From: an uncultured Clostridia bacterium
Lineage (GTDB): Bacteria; Bacillota; Clostridia; TANB77; CAG-508
NCBI GenBank assembly: GCA_934167165.1
Contig: CAKPKG010000013.1
Location: forward strand, 1-33,937
Direction: 5' to 3'
Length of the DNA: 33,937 nt
Part shown: positions 23,448 through 32,078 of the stretch, piece by piece
Layout: every line of letters starts with the position of its first letter
How positions within the stretch are numbered: the first letter of the stretch is position 1
Translations under genes and position numbers: made by a program
Notes under the pieces: generated by a model
The model's database searches: none
The model's input: only the letters and a program-made list of their open reading frames with translations
Told to the model about the DNA's origin: nothing

Positions 23448-24735
23448 TTATGTTGGCAAATTCTATATCTTCTTTTTTGTATTCTTCTGGTTTTATTCCA
23501 AATCTTGTCCTCATGTAGTCTAAAACTACTATCATTATTGCAAGTGAAGCTAGCCCTACTATTAAAAATGCATTTTGTATTTTCATTACATTAAGCAATA
23601 AGCCACCTATAATTGATATAATGCTTGCTGCTATTCCCCCAATAAATTCATAAGCAAATGTTATTTTATTTCTCATATCTTCTGTTGTAAAGTTTTTTAA
23701 ATATTTATATTCTAATATGTACCATATTGATGTGCATATTCTATGTACTGCAAGCATTGCTAAAATTATTGGTATTATTACTTTGCTATTATACATACTT
23801 GAAACAAATCCTATTACTATACAAGCTCCAATATACATTAATGATATGAATGATAATGTTCTGTTTTTATACTTTCTTTCTATTGGTTTTTTTAGTGAAA
23901 GGGAAATTCCACCAATTAATGTAAGTACTGAAAATATTATTGAAAATTCTTCTTCTGGTATTCCTATTGTTACTAATAAATCGCTACTATATGTACTAAT
24001 AATTTCTATTAGCCCATATAAAGCTATTTGAAATAATATATATGCCTTCATTCTTTTTGATTTTAATATGAACTTAAAAGCCGTTTTTAGATCTATTGAA
24101 TATTCCTTTATTGTATCTTTTATATTAGCATTTTTTGCCATCTCTTTTGGCTCATATACATCCTCAAATCTAAAAGATAAAATTGTAGAAATAACAATAA
24201 ATAATAGGCATATAAATATTGGTATATAGTTATTTATTACAAATAAATAACCAGCAGTTAATGAAGCAATTCCATCAAGTATATAATACCAACTACCTCC
24301 TTTTGCATCTAGTTTTGAGTAAAGTCCTTCTCCTCCTTTAGTTGCAACAGAATCATATAGTAGGTTTCCTTCCGCGATTGTTTTTATATTATCTCCAAGT
24401 GAAAATATTAAATCTGCAATTATAATTCCAATAGCTCCTGGTAGTATTAATAATCCCAATGCATAAAATATAAGCAATATGTTTCCTAAAATTATACTTT
24501 TTCTTTTGCCTAAAAAATCTGTAATTGTTACAGCTGGTATTTGCATTATAATTTTAAATAACAAATAAAATCCATTTATTACTAATACTTCTGAAGCTGT
24601 AACTTTTTTAGTTATTGTATAAAATAAAAATTCTATTGAATAAAAGAATAACAAATCCCATGAAAACATTTTATATATTGGATATAATTTTGCATTTTTT
24701 CTTCTAATTTTATTTAGTTCTTTTCTACTCTTCAT
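23443..24735 (-). CDS. Major facilitator superfamily transporter
   Basis: 430-residue protein with about twelve hydrophobic segments in two halves separated by a cytosolic loop (residues about 180-215, RFEDVYEPKEMAKNANIKDT). The loop between helices 2 and 3 has the MFS signature in the form DFLGKRKSIILGN. The C-terminus is charged (RTRFGIKPEEYKKEDIEF). Substrate unknown; overall shape is like drug- or sugar-efflux MFS proteins. AAAGGAGAAAC before ATG and a start 14 bp after the ABC permease gene make it the last gene of the cca-ABC-MFS unit. Confidence 0.9.
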   Translation of the reverse strand: MKSRKELNKIRRKNAKLYPIYKMFSWDLLFFYSIEFLFYTITKKVTASEVLVINGFYLLFKIIMQIPAVTITDFLGKRKSIILGNILLIFYALGLLILPGAIGIIIADLIFSLGDNIKTIAEGNLLYDSVATKGGEGLYSKLDAKGGSWYYILDGIASLTAGYLFVINNYIPIFICLLFIVISTILSFRFEDVYEPKEMAKNANIKDTIKEYSIDLKTAFKFILKSKRMKAYILFQIALYGLIEIISTYSSDLLVTIGIPEEEFSIIFSVLTLIGGISLSLKKPIERKYKNRTLSFISLMYIGACIVIGFVSSMYNSKVIIPIILAMLAVHRICTSIWYILEYKYLKNFTTEDMRNKITFAYEFIGGIAASIISIIGGLLLNVMKIQNAFLIVGLASLAIMIVVLDYMRTRFGIKPEEYKKEDIEFANIK

Positions 24736-24749
24736 TTGTTTCTCCTTTT

Positions 24750-25544
24750 TTAGTTCCCTGTACTTCTATATTTGTTTAGAGCTAAATTCCATATTTTTAC
24801 TGCAACTATCCATAATACCATTGCAACAACAGGTGACAAATAAACCATATATTTATCCATTCCTAAATATGCCAGACTTGGATAATATGCAACAAAAGCA
24901 AATGGCAGAATATATGTTATTAATATTTTTATAAAACTACTATAAATATCTATTGGATATTGTGCAAAAGTATAAATTCTATCAAATGACCAAATAACTT
25001 CATTTGACCTATATGTCCAAAATGATGAAATACTACAAATAGTATTTATTGCTCCAATTATTGCTGCACCTATTATACTAAAAAATAGTATTTTTACAAT
25101 TAATATAAATGTAATTGGTATAGAAAGTTTAATAAGCATTATTATAGTCATTGCAAAACCTAATACTAAATATCCTAATGCAACAAACTCTTTTGTTGCT
25201 CCTAAAATTGATATTAATGGATGTACTGGTCTTAATAAAATCTTATCAAATTCTCCATCTTTTATATATTTGGGTCCGAAGTCATATAATCCATCTACAC
25301 AAAGTGTTTTTATTCCAACAGATATTAAAGTTATTCCATATAATAATAAAACCTGTTTAAAATTCCAACCTGCTAAATTTTCTGTATTTCTAAAAGCAAT
25401 AAATACAAATATTATTTCAACTGCTTGTGTGACTACCTGGGAAACTATTCCTACTAAACAGTCTAGCCTATAAATTAGCATTTCTTTTAATGATGCTCCT
25501 AAAAATGAAAAATATATTTTTACATTGTTCAATATGTTTGACAT
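24750..25544 (-). CDS. ABC-2 type permease, COG3694-like
   Basis: 264-residue membrane protein with six predicted helices, second permease of an ABC transporter. It carries the family landmarks LLLYGITLISVGIKTLCVDG, YIKDGEFDKILLRPVHPLIS and ILPFAFVAYYPSLAYLG. An ATG four codons upstream lies inside the previous gene's Gly-Gly codons; the ATG at 25544 has GGAGG five bases upstream and follows that gene's stop by one base (TAAAATG), so I use it. With the 25546 permease and the 26332 ATPase it forms the three-part uncharacterised exporter set COG4586/COG4587/COG3694. Substrate not known. Confidence 0.9.
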   Translation of the reverse strand: MSNILNNVKIYFSFLGASLKEMLIYRLDCLVGIVSQVVTQAVEIIFVFIAFRNTENLAGWNFKQVLLLYGITLISVGIKTLCVDGLYDFGPKYIKDGEFDKILLRPVHPLISILGATKEFVALGYLVLGFAMTIIMLIKLSIPITFILIVKILFFSIIGAAIIGAINTICSISSFWTYRSNEVIWSFDRIYTFAQYPIDIYSSFIKILITYILPFAFVAYYPSLAYLGMDKYMVYLSPVVAMVLWIVAVKIWNLALNKYRSTGN

Positions 25545-25545
25545 T

Positions 25546-26307
25546 TTATCCTCCATTTATTGTTACTTTTTTTATTGAATGATTAAAAAATATTTTTGCT
25601 ATTCCATAAGTTATAAATACCCATAAAATTTGTTTTACAATTATAATCCAAATTTGATTTAGTTCTATGTTTCCCATTAATACATTTACAGGGGTATAGA
25701 TTAGTTCTTTAAATGGCAAAATATTTGCTATTTTTTGAAACCATTCAGGAAAAAGAGTAAGTGGTGCTATAATCCCAGAAAAAATTGATATTATAGCTTT
25801 TTTTAATATTTGCATTCCCCAAATAGAACTACTATAAAATCCTACAGTTCCCACTATCATTTGCATAAAAAAACTTATTATAATTCCAACTAATATTATA
25901 ATTACTGCTAATATAAAATTTAGTAAATTAAATTGCAGTGTTATTCCCCATAATATTGAACAAACAATAAAAGATGCAAGACCAACTACAAAAGCAAATG
26001 CCATTTCTCCTAAATTTACTCCAAAGCAATATTGAAAATATGTCATTGGATTTAATAGCTCTTTACTAATATTTCCATTTCTTATAGAATGTGCAATATC
26101 TTCATTTATTCCCCAAAGTGCAAATGGTTTTATTGTTGTTACCAAAATATAATATGTAATTATTTGCTCAACAGTAAAGCCCCCTGCATTCCCTGTTTGA
26201 GCAAATATAGCCTTCCATACAAAAATATATACTATTACTTCTACAATTCTATTTAATGTAAATAACCAAAAATTTGATTTATATATATTGTATTCTTTAA
26301 ACTTCAT
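25546..26307 (-). CDS. ABC-2 type permease, COG4587-like
   Basis: 253-residue membrane protein with six predicted helices: NFWLFTLNRIVEVIVYIFVW, then the family pattern FTVEQIITYYILVT, NEDIAHSIRNGNISKELLNP (loop common to both permeases), then four more hydrophobic stretches (KAIISIFSGIIAPLTLFPEW). It is the partner of the adjacent permease in the same ABC-2 system. Starts 24 bp after the ATPase gene. Its last codons, GGA GGA TAA, double as the ribosome binding site for the next gene. Confidence 0.9.
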   Translation of the reverse strand: MKFKEYNIYKSNFWLFTLNRIVEVIVYIFVWKAIFAQTGNAGGFTVEQIITYYILVTTIKPFALWGINEDIAHSIRNGNISKELLNPMTYFQYCFGVNLGEMAFAFVVGLASFIVCSILWGITLQFNLLNFILAVIIILVGIIISFFMQMIVGTVGFYSSSIWGMQILKKAIISIFSGIIAPLTLFPEWFQKIANILPFKELIYTPVNVLMGNIELNQIWIIIVKQILWVFITYGIAKIFFNHSIKKVTINGG

Positions 26308-26331
26308 TTTTCCGAATAGCTAGCATGCTTT

Positions 26332-27331
26332 TTAACATTTGTGAGCTCCTTTGTATATTTCTTTTAATATATCTTCTAATTCTGCTTCTTTCATATGTAT
26401 GTCTTCTATTGTACAATATTTAGTTATTTCTTCCATAACTTTCATTATTGTTGTCTTGTCATGTTTAAATTTTACACTTATTTTATTACCTAATTCTTCT
26501 GTTACTTCAAAATTTTCTAAATTTGCATTACTTTTTATATTGTTAATTTTATTCCTTACAATAAATTCTGCTTTTGTATATTTTCCATAAGTATCTTTAA
26601 AATTTTGTTTTGTTCCATCATACATTATTTCTCCATTGTCTAAAAGAATAATCCTGTCACAAACATCTTCTATATCATTTAAATCATGTGTTGTAAGTAT
26701 TACTGTTACATTGTTTTCTTTGTTTATATCTTTTATAAATTTTCTTATTCTTTCCTTTACAAAAACATCTAAACCTATTGTAGGTTCATCTAAATATACA
26801 ATTTTAGGATTATGTAAAAATGTTGCTGCAATCTCACATCTCATTTTTTGGCCCAAGCTTAAGTTCTTTACTTGTTTTTCTAGTAAATCTTGCAATTCTA
26901 ATATTTCCGTGAATTTCTTTAAATTTTTTCTGTATTCATTTTCTGGTATTTTATACATTTTTTTAATTAGTCTAAATGATTCTATAACAGGTAGGTCCCA
27001 CCAAAGTTGTGTTTTTTGTCCAAATACAGCTCCTATATTTTTATTGTTTTCTATTCTTTTTTTATTAGGTATTAAACCATTTACTATTATGCTTCCAGAT
27101 GTAGGGGTTAAAAGTCCGTGTAAGCATTTTTATTGTTGTTGATTTTCCTGCCCCATTTTCCCCTATATATCCTACTAGCTCTCCTTCTTCAATGTTAAAA
27201 TTTATACCTTTCACAGCTTTAAATTCTTTATATTTTGGATTTATTAAATTTTTAAAATATCCCATTAGTCCTTTTTCTTTTTGAATAACTTTATATGTTT
27301 TTACTAAATCTTTTACTTCTATAATTGGCAT
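26332..27331 (-). CDS. ABC transporter ATPase (COG4586-like), interrupted by one extra C making an in-frame CGG
   Basis: ATP-binding subunit of the ABC-2 exporter. The first frame (27331-27065) gives Walker A YIGENGAGKSTTIKMLT and then nonsense (RTFNPYIWKHNSKW). Skipping base 27118, the C of the CGG codon at residue 72, restores GLLTPTSGSIIVNGLIPNKK, then the family-diagnostic FGQKTQLWWDLPV, signature NLSLGQKMRCEIAA, Walker B IVYLDEPTIGLDV and TTHDLNDIEDV, ending at 26332. The restored product is 332 residues, normal for this group, with the typical C-terminal extension. The start ATG overlaps the cca stop (TAATG), so the two are coupled. The same kind of event occurs in rodA. Confidence 0.9.
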
Positions 27332-28575
27332 TATTTTTTCTCCTTAATCCATTTTACTCTTTCTTGATGTAGTTTTTCTCCAAATTCTTGTCCTTGTATG
27401 TTTTTATATTTTTTCTTTATATATTCTCCATCTATTTTTGTTAGTAGCTCTTGCCCTATTTGCTCAAATGTACATTTTTTCCTTTTTTCTTCACTTAAAG
27501 TGCCTGTTCTATTTTTATCACAATATACTACTATTTGCAATCCATGTAATCCTAACAAGGATTTTTCTACTCTCTCTATAAAGGAAACTTGCTTTTCTGG
27601 AGTCATTTGACTAAATATCCCACCTCTCATGTGTTCTTTACATGATGTGATTCCTGCTTTTTTCCATGATGTTGGAACTCCTATTCTATTAGACAATTTT
27701 CTTTCTGGTTCAACGCCTCTTTCGTCATGTCCGTAATGATGCGGTAATATTTCTTTTGGTGTTAAACCTTTTCCTAAATCATGAACTAAACTTGCATATC
27801 GTATTTCTAAATTATCTGTTAATTTTGCGCTATTATCAACTACTATCATTGTATGATTATAGCTATCTCCTTCTGGATGATATTCTATTGGCTGGATACT
27901 TCCTATTAAATCATATATTTCCTTAAAATGTACATCTAAAACTCCTGCTTCTTTTAAAACATTAAAAAATATTGATGGTTTTTCAGTTGCTAATGCTTTT
28001 CTAAATTCGCAAAATACTCTTTCTTTTGATAATAAGTTTAATTCTCCTTTTAATTCATTCATCATCTGTATAGTTGATTTCTCTACTTTAAAATTTAACT
28101 CACTTGCAAATCTAGCTACTCTATATACTCTTAATGGATCTTCTTTAAAACTAGTGCTTGTTGCTCTTATTATCTTATTTTTTAAATCTTCTTGTCCATT
28201 GAATGGGTCTATTATTTCTTTAGTTAAAACATCTTGTGCAATTGAATTAATTGTTATATCTCTCCTTAACAAATCTTCTTCAATTGTTATATTTTTATTT
28301 GTTGTAATTTCAAATTCTTTATGACCTTTTCCTATTTTTTTCTCTGTTCTAGCAAGTGCAAATTCATGTCCATTCAAATCAAAAACCTCAAAGGCTTTTC
28401 CTCTTATATGTGCATTTGGAAACAATTCTAAAAAATCTTGTTTCTCTAAACCAACTACACAATAATCTTCATCAAAAATAGGCCTATTTAATAGTTTGTC
28501 CCTAAGTGCCCCTCCTACTAAATAAAGCCTACCTCCATGATTTTCAATTAATTTTGCAATTTCTAGAACTTCCAT
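27331..28575 (-). CDS. cca: CCA tRNA nucleotidyltransferase, proteobacterial-like type with HD domain
   Basis: 414-residue enzyme that builds or repairs the 3' CCA of tRNAs. Catalytic head: RLYLVGGALRDKLLNR with the metal-binding D-E-D in IFDEDYCVVG, FALARTEKKIGKG, LLRRDITINSIAQD, EIIDPFNGQEDL, EDPLRVYRVARFAS. C-terminal HD-type phosphohydrolase domain: HTMIVVD and ASLVHDLGKGLTPKEILPHH followed by GHDERGV. Length and motif order are those of the E. coli-like Cca (about 412 residues, head plus HD) rather than the usual Bacillus type, which lacks the HD domain. AAAGGAAAAAAC before ATG. First gene of an operon with the ABC exporter and MFS genes; its own promoter is at 28628-28656. Confidence 0.95.
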   Translation of the reverse strand: MEVLEIAKLIENHGGRLYLVGGALRDKLLNRPIFDEDYCVVGLEKQDFLELFPNAHIRGKAFEVFDLNGHEFALARTEKKIGKGHKEFEITTNKNITIEEDLLRRDITINSIAQDVLTKEIIDPFNGQEDLKNKIIRATSTSFKEDPLRVYRVARFASELNFKVEKSTIQMMNELKGELNLLSKERVFCEFRKALATEKPSIFFNVLKEAGVLDVHFKEIYDLIGSIQPIEYHPEGDSYNHTMIVVDNSAKLTDNLEIRYASLVHDLGKGLTPKEILPHHYGHDERGVEPERKLSNRIGVPTSWKKAGITSCKEHMRGGIFSQMTPEKQVSFIERVEKSLLGLHGLQIVVYCDKNRTGTLSEEKRKKCTFEQIGQELLTKIDGEYIKKKYKNIQGQEFGEKLHQERVKWIKEKK

Positions 28576-28627
28576 GTTTTTTCCTTTTATTCTTAATATT
28601 CTACTTTTTTAATTTATTTATGCAATC

Positions 28628-28656
28628 ATATTATCATAAGTTCTATTAAATTGCAA
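28628..28656 (-). promoter_or_regulatory. Sigma-A promoter of cca and the downstream operon
   Basis: TTGCAA (28656-28651), 17-bp spacer, TAATAT (28633-28628) on the minus strand, 53 bp before cca. It lies just downstream of the hairpin at 28668-28694. Confidence 0.65.
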
Positions 28657-28659
28657 TTT

Positions 28660-28744
28660 AAAGCAAACAGGCACTAGGTTCGATCTAGTGCCTGTTTTTT
28701 TAGTACATATTACTAATGTGAAAAAATACATCAAATTAATTTTC
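28660..28744 (-). ncRNA. Candidate small RNA: consensus promoter followed by a hairpin terminator
   Basis: A consensus promoter at 28751-28779 would start transcription near 28744. About 50 bases on, a perfect stem CAGGCACTAG / CTAGTGCCTG (28668-28694, seven-base loop) preceded by AAA and followed by TTTGCTTT on the minus strand could end it, giving an RNA of about 80 bases. cca has a separate promoter downstream, so the transcript need not be the cca leader. Alternatives: an attenuator in a longer cca leader, or a terminator for the FAD gene with an incidental promoter. No known RNA family is recognised. Confidence 0.35.
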
Positions 28745-28750
28745 ATATAT

Positions 28751-28779
28751 ATTATATTTACTTTTACAATATTTGTCAA
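28751..28779 (-). promoter_or_regulatory. Perfect consensus sigma-A promoter downstream of the FAD gene
   Basis: TTGACA (28779-28774), 17-bp spacer, TATAAT (28756-28751) on the minus strand; all twelve consensus positions match. It starts nine bases after the FAD gene's stop. Confidence 0.8.
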
Positions 28780-28787
28780 TACTTATT

Positions 28788-30218
28788 TTATAAATTCCTT
28801 GCCATTTGGATTCCTGAACATGATGCCATCATTAAACCTCTTGTCATTCCTCCTCCATCTCCTATTGAGTATAATCCTTTTATATTTGTTTCAAATTGTT
28901 CATTTATTATTACTTTATTGCTATAAAATTTTATTTCTGGTGCATATAAAAGATTATCTGGATTTGCAAATCCTTCTACAACTTTGTCTATTGTTCTTAT
29001 AAATTCTAGTATACTTACCATTGTTCTATAACCTAATGCAAATGTAATATCACCTGCTACTGCTGACTTTAATGTTGGTTCTACTGAATTTCTTTCTAAC
29101 TCATAATCCCAAGTTCTTTTTCCTCTATGTATATCTCCTAGTCTTTGAACTACTATATTTCCTGCACCTAGGTCATTTAGGTTTTGAGCAACATTACGTC
29201 CATATCCAATTGGTTTATCAAAAGGATGTGTAAAGTGATGTGATACAAGTATTGCTAAATTTGTATTTGTACTTTTTCTTTCTTTATATGAATGTCCATT
29301 TACTAATGTTAAATTGTTATCATAAACTTCTGCTGATACAAATCCACTTGGATTTTGGCAAAAAGTTCTTACTTTATCTCTAAATGGTCCTACTCTTCCA
29401 ACAAACTTTGCTTCATACATATATTTATTTACATCTTTCATAATTTCGTCTGGAAGCTCGTATCTAACACCAATATCTACTATTCCTGTATCTGTTTTTA
29501 TACCATGTTTATTACACATATCTACTAGCCAATTTGCGCCTTTTCTTCCAACAGCTAGTACAACTTTATCTGCATATACACTCTCTAATGGATGTTCTTC
29601 ATCTTCTATATATTTTGCTTCTTTAATTTTAACACCTTTTATCTCGCCATTTTCTACAATTAAATCTCCAACAGTTGTTCCGAAAAGCATCTCTACGCCA
29701 TTGTCTTCTATATATTTTTCTAATCTTCCATATACTTCGTGGCTCTTCTCTGTTCCTAAATGTCTTATTGGAATATTTATTAATCTTATTCCATCTTTTT
29801 CTGCTCTTTTAGATATTTTAGCTATCTCTTCTTGATATTCTGTTCCTTCTAATTTTTTATCTGCTCCAAAGTCTAGGTAAATCTTATCAGTATAATCTAT
29901 TAGTTCTTTTGTTTTTGGAACTCCTATATATTTATGCAAAATTCCTCCAACATGAATGTCATCATCTTTGCTATCATATAATGATAATTTGCCATCAGAA
30001 AAAGCTCCTGCGCCTGAAAAACCATTTGTTATATTACACATTGGTTTACAATGTACACATTTTTTTGTTTTTTCTATTGGGCAATATCTTTCTTCTACTC
30101 TTTTTCCTTGGTCTATTAATAGTACATGTTTATATTTTTTTAGCTGTATTAGTTCATAGGCACAAAAAATTGAGCTAGGGCCCATTCCTACTACTATTAC
30201 ATCATATTTACTTTGCAT
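28788..30218 (-). CDS. FAD-dependent dehydrogenase (COG2509-like)
   Basis: 476-residue flavoprotein with an N-terminal Rossmann FAD motif (DVIVVGMGPSSIFCAYELIQ), a Cys cluster C-x2-C-x3-C (KKCVHCKPMCNITNGFSGAG) typical of this uncharacterised COG, GAGAFSDGKLSLY, a second NAD(P)-like motif (DKVVLAVGRKGANWLVDM), GAGNIVVQRLGDIHRGKRTW, and the C-terminal FAD-binding signature LYSIGDGGGMTRGLMMASCS. Substrate unknown; relatives are annotated only as oxidoreductases. An in-frame GTG three codons earlier overlaps the GGAG site, so the ATG at 30218 (GGAG eight bases before) is preferred. Own promoter at 30252-30280, single-gene unit. Confidence 0.9.
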   Translation of the reverse strand: MQSKYDVIVVGMGPSSIFCAYELIQLKKYKHVLLIDQGKRVEERYCPIEKTKKCVHCKPMCNITNGFSGAGAFSDGKLSLYDSKDDDIHVGGILHKYIGVPKTKELIDYTDKIYLDFGADKKLEGTEYQEEIAKISKRAEKDGIRLINIPIRHLGTEKSHEVYGRLEKYIEDNGVEMLFGTTVGDLIVENGEIKGVKIKEAKYIEDEEHPLESVYADKVVLAVGRKGANWLVDMCNKHGIKTDTGIVDIGVRYELPDEIMKDVNKYMYEAKFVGRVGPFRDKVRTFCQNPSGFVSAEVYDNNLTLVNGHSYKERKSTNTNLAILVSHHFTHPFDKPIGYGRNVAQNLNDLGAGNIVVQRLGDIHRGKRTWDYELERNSVEPTLKSAVAGDITFALGYRTMVSILEFIRTIDKVVEGFANPDNLLYAPEIKFYSNKVIINEQFETNIKGLYSIGDGGGMTRGLMMASCSGIQMARNL

Positions 30219-30251
30219 ATAAATCACTCCATTTATTTATTTTACTACATT

Positions 30252-30280
30252 ATAATAGCACAAATTTATTATATTTTCAA
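30252..30280 (-). promoter_or_regulatory. Promoter of the FAD-dependent dehydrogenase gene
   Basis: TTGAAA (30280-30275), 17-bp spacer, TATTAT (30257-30252) on the minus strand, 33 bp before the start codon. Confidence 0.65.
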
Positions 30281-30294
30281 TTGGTTATTTGGAC

Positions 30295-30425
30295 AAATTG
30301 GAATTTCACGAAGTACGAAGTGTGAGGTGAGAAGTGTGAAGAATAGAGAAAAGCCTGCGAAGTCCTGACCCTATAAATCACACCTCCCACATCACACCTC
30401 TCGCCTCAACTAAACAAATTACCAT
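30295..30425. repeat. Inverted-end intergenic repeat, copy R5
   Basis: 131 bp in the R1 orientation: left end AAATTGGAATTTCACGAAGT, core TAGAGAAAAGCCTGCGAAGT, right arm CACCTCCCACATCACACC, right end AAATTACCAT (degenerate). It lies between the FAD gene promoter and the terminator of the 187-residue membrane protein gene. Confidence 0.8.
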
Positions 30426-30460
30426 CTGCTAAAGTTTGCTGTCTATATTAAAATTCACTA

Positions 30461-30491
30461 AAAAAGAAAAGCTAAATCAGCTTTTCTTTTT
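30461..30491 (-). terminator. Terminator after the por operon's last gene
   Basis: A perfect 13-bp stem AAAAAGAAAAGCT / AGCTTTTCTTTTT, loop AAATC, T-rich exit on the minus strand, eight bases after the stop of the 187-residue gene. Confidence 0.88.
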
Positions 30492-30498
30492 TTACTCT

Positions 30499-31062
30499 TT
30501 ATATTTTTTCTTCAGGATTTTCTTCTACAATTTTTTCATCTTCTAGGCAATACTTGTCAATAATTTTTCCTTCTAATCCAACTGATATTCCTGAAGCAAT
30601 TAGAATTGAAACCCATACTTTAACAAAACCACCTCTAGCTTCACTTTTTACTTTACCTATTACTTCTTCCATTTCATCTTCATTTAAATATATTGATGCC
30701 ATTTTATATTCATTGCTTTGTTTTATTTCTTTAATGTTTCTGTTTAATGCTATTAGAAAATAAAATATTGAGATTACTGCTATTCCTATTATAATTAAAT
30801 TTATGTTGAATTTAAGATTATCTTTAAATGATTTTGTTATGCTATATTTTTTTATTACATATCTAGTTAGTAGAAAACTTGAGATAAGAATTGTAAAAAA
30901 TATTATTACAATCCTTATTGTAGTTAATTCATTTAAAGAATAGTCCTTTACGTCGCTTATTATGTCTGTTATGTATAGAGCAATTATCATTACTAATATA
31001 TATAATCCTCCAAAATTTTTTGCAGCACTTGTAACATCATTTTTTTCAACCATTTTTTTCAT
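30499..31062 (-). CDS. Hypothetical four-helix membrane protein
   Basis: 187-residue integral membrane protein with hydrophobic stretches at about residues 18-36 (GGLYILVMIIALYITDII), 48-66 (IRIVIIFFTILISSFLLT), 86-106 (INLIIIGIAVISIFYFLI) and 148-163 (VWVSILIASGISVGLEG), plus acidic N- and C-termini (CLEDEKIVEENPEEKI). No family recognised. GGGGG precedes the ATG and the gene starts 29 bp after porB, so it is probably co-transcribed with the por genes and is followed by their terminator. A role in electron transfer would be speculation. Confidence 0.8.
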   Translation of the reverse strand: MKKMVEKNDVTSAAKNFGGLYILVMIIALYITDIISDVKDYSLNELTTIRIVIIFFTILISSFLLTRYVIKKYSITKSFKDNLKFNINLIIIGIAVISIFYFLIALNRNIKEIKQSNEYKMASIYLNEDEMEEVIGKVKSEARGGFVKVWVSILIASGISVGLEGKIIDKYCLEDEKIVEENPEEKI

Positions 31063-31091
31063 TTATTCATCCCCCATTTAATATATTAATT

Positions 31092-32045
31092 TTATTCTTT
31101 ATTTGTTATTTCTTCTAAATGTAATAGTTCTTCCCAACGTCTGTCTACTTCTTTTTGGAATTCTTCTATCATCCATTCATTTCCTGGTTTAAACATGTGT
31201 TTAAATCTTTTTTGTGGTTTTAAGAATTCTTCTATTGGAAGTTTGTTTTTTGGTTTATAGTTTACTATATATCTTCCGTCTATTACTTCATATAGTGGCC
31301 AGTAGCATGTTTCTACTGCTAATTTATTTATTTGCATTAAATCTTCTGTATTGTATCCCCATCCTCTTGGGCATGGTGTAAGTACATTTAGGAATGCTGG
31401 CCCCTTTGTATATATTGCCTTTTCTGATTTTTCATATAAATCTTTAAAGTTATTATATGCAATTGTTTGAGCAACATAAGGAATGTGGTGATTGGCCATT
31501 ATGTTTGTTAAATCTTTTCTATTTTGCATTTTGCCAGGAATTACTTTTCCTGCTGGTGATGTTGTTGTATCTGCAAATCTAGGTGTAGCAGATGAACGTT
31601 GAATTCCTGTATTCATATATGCGCCATTGTCATAGCACACATATACCATATCATGTCCTCTTTCCATTGCTCCTGATAAGCTTTGTAGTCCTATATCGTA
31701 AGTTCCACCATCTCCTCCAAATGCTATAAATTTAGTTGTTTGGTCTTCTGGTATTTTTCCACTTCTTTTTAATGCTTTGTATGCAGCTTCTGCTCCACTT
31801 GCATTTGCAGCTGCACATTCAAAAGCTGTATGTACAAAAGAATCTGTCCATGCTGTGTATGGATATATAAATGTTGAAACTTCCATACATCCTGTAGCAC
31901 ATGATATTACTGCATGATCTTCTGGTTTTAATGCTCTTAAAACCATTCTTCCTACAACAGGAGCTCCACATCCTGCACACATTCTATGACCTGCTGTAAA
32001 TCTTGATGGTTTTTCTGCAATTACTTCTTTTAAATTATATGACAT
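31092..32045 (-). CDS. porB: 2-oxoacid:ferredoxin oxidoreductase, beta (TPP-binding) subunit
   Basis: 317-residue beta subunit of pyruvate/2-oxoacid:ferredoxin oxidoreductase, which oxidises pyruvate with CoA to acetyl-CoA, CO2 and reduced ferredoxin. Cluster-binding Cys are present: HRMCAGCGAPVVG (C23, C26), ISCATGCMEV (about C49/C53) and a later NVLTPCPRGWGY. The thiamine-diphosphate motif is AFGGDGGTYDIGLQSLSGAM followed by YVCYDNGAYMNTGIQRSS. AGGAGG lies before ATG. It is separated from porA by a 133-bp repeat. Pyruvate is the likeliest substrate; closely related 2-oxoacid enzymes cannot be excluded. Confidence 0.95.
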   Translation of the reverse strand: MSYNLKEVIAEKPSRFTAGHRMCAGCGAPVVGRMVLRALKPEDHAVISCATGCMEVSTFIYPYTAWTDSFVHTAFECAAANASGAEAAYKALKRSGKIPEDQTTKFIAFGGDGGTYDIGLQSLSGAMERGHDMVYVCYDNGAYMNTGIQRSSATPRFADTTTSPAGKVIPGKMQNRKDLTNIMANHHIPYVAQTIAYNNFKDLYEKSEKAIYTKGPAFLNVLTPCPRGWGYNTEDLMQINKLAVETCYWPLYEVIDGRYIVNYKPKNKLPIEEFLKPQKRFKHMFKPGNEWMIEEFQKEVDRRWEELLHLEEITNKE

Positions 32046-32078
32046 TGTTATTTCCTCCTAAAATTTGTTAATTTGGAT

